Positions 59,767-64,000 of a DNA stretch of 64,000 nt are shown here, in pieces. Made by a program: the position numbers and the translations under genes. Origin of the DNA: Rhyacophila brunnea (taxonomy: Eukaryota > Arthropoda > Insecta > Trichoptera > Rhyacophilidae). The DNA is taken from positions 2,790,001 through 2,854,000 of the forward strand of contig JAGYXB010001010.1 of NCBI GenBank assembly GCA_022495005.1, in the 5' to 3' direction. Within the stretch, counting starts at the first letter, position 1, and the number at the start of each line of letters is the position of its first letter. Below the pieces are notes generated by a model. That model had not been told where the DNA came from, ran no database searches, and saw only the letters and a list, made by a program, of their open reading frames with translations.

Positions 59767-62577
59767 TTCAGTTCGGTCAGTTAAATGCGGGCAAAGGGAG
59801 GGCTATAATGGCGGAGCTGATCAAGACGGTTCGGAAAATGGACATCGAGCATCTCGGTAAAATTCTGGTTGCATGCCGCGGCAAACAGATTATAGTGGGA
59901 GCGGACGTCAACGTTCAATCATGGCTGTGGGCCCCCCGGGGGCCGCGGTCTGGCCGGGACAATCCGGCGCCCCTCGAGGAACTCGTGGCAACTCACGACC
60001 TGATGGTGCTGAATAACTCTAATGGTCCAGCCACATTCTCCACCAACAATGGGGAATTTCACATTGATATCACTTTGATTTCCACTGGTTCTGCCGAACG
60101 CGTCCATCTGGAAGCGCCAGCAATCGACCACCGTCTGATCACGTTCGCCTACAGGACTGAGAGGGACCACGCGTCTCTCGCTGCACTTGTGAGCGAGTCA
60201 CTGCCGAGGCGTTTCAGGACCAAGGGAACCGACTGGGTACGTTTTGACCGCGAGTTTGCTGAGGGTCTGGACAGGATGGCCTCGCGCCCTCCGCCAAAAG
60301 ACATGCACGCTGCGGTTGAGGACTTCACGAATCTCATCATTGAAAAAGCGGAGGGCACTATCGGAAGGACGACCCCGAGACCGCCGAACCTCGCACCCTG
60401 GTGGAAGCCAAGACTGACAAGACTAAGAGACGCGATGAGGAGGGCCAGAAGGGCCTTACAAGCAGCGCGAAGATTGCTGGAGAGGCCACCGCAGGCGGAC
60501 CATCCGCTTGCGGTCACCTACAAGACCACTAGACAAGTTCAAAAAGGCAATCAGTAAGGCTAAAAAGGTGCACTGGAGAGAGTTCGTCACTGAAATGGGT
60601 GGCAATGATCCGTGGGGCCCCCCTTCCGCGTGATGAAGCTGGGCTCACGGCCCGGAAAAGTCATGTCGGCGGTACGGTGCCTCGACGGATCGTTCACCAG
60701 TAGCTCTGAAAAGTCCGCCACAGTCCTGTTGGATGCTCTTATCCCGCAGGACAACGAGTCGCTCGACATTGACAACGACCGATTTCAGCAGCTTCGCGTC
60801 TATGCACTGCTCCCTTTAAACACTCCGCGATCCGCAGCCACTACCATGTCCGAACTAGGGATCCTGTTTGCCAGCCTCCCGGTCGGCAAAGCCCCGGGGC
60901 TTGACTGCATAGATAACGCGCTAGCGAGAAGGGCGTGGTCTCTTGCCTCACACGAGATCACGCAACTCTACAAAGAATGCATGAGTAGTGGCATATTCCC
61001 CGACTGCTGGATGAAGGGTCACCTCACGGTGATCCCCAAAGCCGGCAGTCGCCCTCCTTGTGACCCGAAAGCATATAGACCGATTACGCTCCTTCCCGTC
61101 TTCGGGAAGATATTGAAAAGATTGATAAACAGCAGGATTGAGTATCACCTGTCAAAAAACTGTCCAATCTCGCAAAGACAATTTGGGTTTAGACCCGAAA
61201 AGTCCACCGAGGATGCGATTCGCTTTGTGATCGACTCTGTGGAGAGCTCTGGCAAGGACCTCGTTGCTGGGATTTTTCTCGACATCGCGGGCGCGTTTGA
61301 TACTGCGTGGTGGCCCTTGGTCCCAGGGCTCCGTCCTGGGTCCCCTTTTGTGGAACATACTGTTTGACGACGTTCTGTCCCTGCCACTACCTCCGGGCTG
61401 CACGCTCGTTGCGTACGCCGACGACTTGCTCCTGCTTGGGGCGACGAGCCGACCAGCACTTGAGCGTGCAGCCACGGACCCCTTGGGCAGAATCCTTAAT
61501 TGGGGGTTGCTGAACAAGCTGACCTTTGCCCCGAGCAAGACGGAAGCTGTCCTCCTCAGGGGTAGTTCTCGGGTCAACATAACTCGACGGCCACCCACGT
61601 TTCGTTTTGGCCAGACCTCAGTGCGTTTCTCCGAAAGAGTTACGTATCTGGGAGTAATTCTTGATGACAAGCTGTCTTTCGTTCACCATGCCAAGACGGC
61701 CGTCTCTAAGGCCAATTCGGCCTATCAGAGAATGGCCCGAATGGCAGGCAGCAATTGGGGACTTAAGCCTAGAGCCCTTAAGGTTGCATACGGCGCAATT
61801 TTCATGGGAATTACCGGTTACGCCTCCAGCATTTGGCATTCCCGAGTAAACTCCTTAACTCTCGTGAGACGCGCACTACTAAGCGGGCAGCGACTTGCGC
61901 TGATCTCGCTTACCAAAGCCTACCGCACAACTTCTACTGACGCGCTTGCCGTACTCGCGGGGGTGCTACCCATCGATCTGCACGTCCAAGTCAGAGGATC
62001 GATCACCCTCCTCTTGAGGGGGATCAGCACAACACTTGCCGGTGTCCATCTGACACCACCGCAGAGATCCGAGGACTTTCCTTACAGGAAGACTGTAAGT
62101 GACATTGTGTACAAGGACGCATTTGCGGCATAGCAGGCGAGGTGGACCACCTCCCCCAAGGGGCGGCACACTTACCGTTTAATTCCAGACGTATTCTGCA
62201 GGCACCAAACTAGAAGACTCCAACCTTCGCACTGGATTAGCCAGTTCCTCACCGGCCATGGCAAGTTTGCCGCCAGACTCCACGAGTTTGGCTTGATAGT
62301 AGATGGGCCGGGTTGTACCTGCGGGCATGACCACCAAGATGTTTAACACATCCTCTGGGATTGCCCGCTTATGGAATTCGAACGAGCGGAGTTGTTTGCC
62401 AGGGTCCGTCCTCACACGGGCCCAATTGGTCATGGAGATCTGGTAGCAACCGAGGCCAACTTTGCGGCATTTGAGAAATTTGCAGCGTCGTATGGGGAGC
62501 GGGATAGTCCCGACTCTTCTGTAGACTCATCCATTTCAATTCGTGACACTCAGTATGCGGGTACACAAAGCGCTTAA
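59763..62577 (+). pseudogene. ORF2 (endonuclease-reverse transcriptase) of the R1-clade LINE, disrupted
   Basis: Starts ATG overlapping the ORF1 stop. IQFGQLNAGKGRA begins the endonuclease, but its middle is deleted just after TVRK, so the catalytic Glu region is gone; VGADVNVQS, FHIDITLIS and DHRLITF follow. A frameshift near 60535 ends that frame. Reverse transcriptase resumes with GKAPGLDCI, YRPITLLPVFGKILKR and FGFRPEKST, loses a segment near 61310 between AFDTAWWPLV and GSVLGPLLWN, then has AYADDLLLL (YADD at 61414-61425). Stops occur at 62131 and 62346 within the C-terminal zinc region (GPGCTCGHDHQDV, HILWDCP). At least two internal deletions plus frameshifts make it non-functional. Confidence 0.83.
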
Positions 62578-63037
62578 CGTCAGAGGACAGCAGAGCCAGT
62601 CCAAAAAAACAAAATTTTCTTTCTTAACTTTCTTCTTTAAGTACTACGGTGCATGGTTGCAGCATCAGTCCCGTGCGGCTCCGTCTCGGGACGGAATGAG
62701 CACTTAAAATCACTTCTTTCAGACACGTTTAAAGCGTCATAGAAAGCGGCCGTGCATATCCACGGTTGTGCATATATGACGGGTGGTGGTGGGCACTTCA
62801 ACGTTGTTCTATTAGTAACAATAATAATATATTCATTGACATGTTTTCTTTTTAAAGCAAATGGGTAACGTTTTTAGTCATCTTTATACGATTTAAGAAT
62901 TAATTGGCCCGTCGTCATCACGAAGCAAAGTGACGTGTTTCTAGCTCGACGTTCTCTCACTGAATGCGAGCGAGTCCAAAATTTCGTCGCGCCTACAGTT
63001 GAAAATTATTTGCCGTTTCACTGATGCGTCACCTTAA

Positions 63038-64000
63038 GGAGTAATATCATCTGCTGAATTTAGGTATACGGAGTAAGTATACGTATACCAAATTTTGAAC
63101 TTGTTTCGTATTAGGTACTTAATGATGTATATTAATTTGTAATATAACGAGAATGTCATCTAATTATGTATAACTGTTTTATGTGTCTGTGTGCACTAGC
63201 CATTGGTGACTGACCCATGTGAAAATGAATCGAGTAGAATAGTAAAAAAACTTAAATCAATTATTAAAATGCAAATGAACTATATTATACTATTATAGCC
63301 GTAGAATTTTGTCTCCCATGAGAATTGTTTTGGATTCAATGCAGGCTACTTCTTGGATGAAACTATTTATGTCTTCTCATTCTTAACAAATGAAAGAAGG
63401 CGGCAGGAGATAAGATCATCACCCCCCGTCTTTATTAAAAATAGTGACATTTGACCAACCCCTCCACCATACATTTTGGATGCACAGCTATTTTCACAAA
63501 CAAATTTTAATTACCAAAATATTTATTGAAGATGTAAACTGTAATTAAATAAGTACAAAATTCCAAGAACTTCTGTGTATTTCGATACGCCAATTAATAT
63601 AATGTAAAACATTAATGCAATCATAAATTGACACTTCAATTTGCATAAATTGATAAGGTACCTAATAATAAGTTAATATCGTAATACCTATAAACAGTTA
63701 CAAGGAATTAAGCCAATTAACAAAAATGTGGGTAAGTACATTGATTAATTATCACCAAGTCATTAATAAAACATTCGTGGAATCGGAAAACACTGATTAT
63801 GAATAATAAACATAAATGTAAAATGATTTAAATTAATAGCCAATTACTGTCAATCTAAATTATCAATACAAGAGATATAAAAAATAACACTTGTCTAAAC
63901 TACTGTCTACAACAAGATCTCGGCGACAACAGAAAGACGCTTTAGTCTTGTGTATAAAAATTTTGTGTTGTCATTTTTTGAGAAAACCAATCTGACAAAA
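63038..64000. other. Right-end intergenic DNA with dispersed repeat copy 3
   Basis: No gene. 63495-63900 is the third copy of the repeat at 27250-27985, including the GAGATATAAAAA end. Whatever lies to the right may share upstream DNA with the 28-kb region. Confidence 0.5.

Larger units (their letters stand above)
57200..62806 (+). mobile_element. R1-clade non-LTR retrotransposon, dead
   Basis: About 5.6 kb with a long leader (57200-58224, including a very AT-rich 57880-58190), ORF1 (58225-59766), a broken ORF2 and a 3' untranslated region to about 62806. GC-rich coding parts stand out from the AT-rich surroundings. Zinc knuckles in ORF1, the ATGA overlap of the two frames, apurinic-type endonuclease plus reverse transcriptase, and a C-terminal CTCG...H...C motif fit the R1 clade. 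I see no telomeric TTAGG or rDNA target at its borders. Confidence 0.82.
57076..63037. mobile_element. TTAA-flanked element interrupted by an R1-clade LINE
   Basis: TTAA lies at 57076-57079 and 63034-63037. 57080-57200 and 62807-63033 are together the reverse complement of the uninterrupted element at 23076-23448. The LINE occupies about 57200-62806. A 28-bp stretch of the intact copy is missing at the junction. Confidence 0.65.

Overview
This is an AT-rich piece of an arthropod nuclear genome, most likely a moth or butterfly (Lepidoptera). The evidence is intron-containing genes, secreted C-type lectins with two carbohydrate-recognition domains (the 'immulectin' layout), the CATCATCATC / CCACTGCTGG repeat family common in lepidopteran DNA, and a typical insect mix of transposons. 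I see no bacterial gene, rRNA, functional tRNA or CRISPR array.

The only host genes I can support are three tandem two-domain C-type lectin genes, all on the minus strand: gene 1 (first three exons at 359-6431; the rest lies off the left edge), gene 2 (16497-23878, complete, five exons, 316 residues) and gene 3 (37176-47725, complete, five exons, 318 residues). Each complete gene has a signal-peptide exon, then two exons per domain, with all introns in phase 1. They should encode secreted pattern-recognition proteins of innate immunity. Genes 2 and 3 lie in a recent segmental duplication: about 7.85-25.4 kb matches about 36.2-50.2 kb nearly end to end once later insertions are removed. Gene 1 is an older paralogue. 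Gene 3 has changed its sugar-selecting motif in domain 1 and a predicted calcium ligand in domain 2, and has lost the stop codon and poly(A) signal used by gene 2.

Everything else is mobile DNA in introns and intergenic space. The duplication makes it readable, because several insertions in one copy have a matching empty site in the other. The insertions are: a piggyBac relic and a TA-flanked inverted-repeat element in gene 1; a directly joined head-to-tail Helitron pair (8069-14862); about nine non-autonomous hAT elements, most with 8-bp target duplications; a decayed Harbinger element (37499-40973) inside gene 3 with both of its genes frameshifted; two Jockey/CR1-like LINE copies; SINEs; and Helitron fragments.

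The right end (50.6-63.0 kb) is built from larger elements. One is an apparently intact CsRn1-like Ty3/gypsy LTR retrotransposon (50588-56684) with GTAG target duplications, intact gag and pol frames, a small extra membrane-protein frame and mosaic LTRs. The other is a dead R1-clade LINE nested inside a TTAA-flanked repeat (57076-63037) whose uninterrupted relative sits in gene 2. The last kilobase shows no gene.
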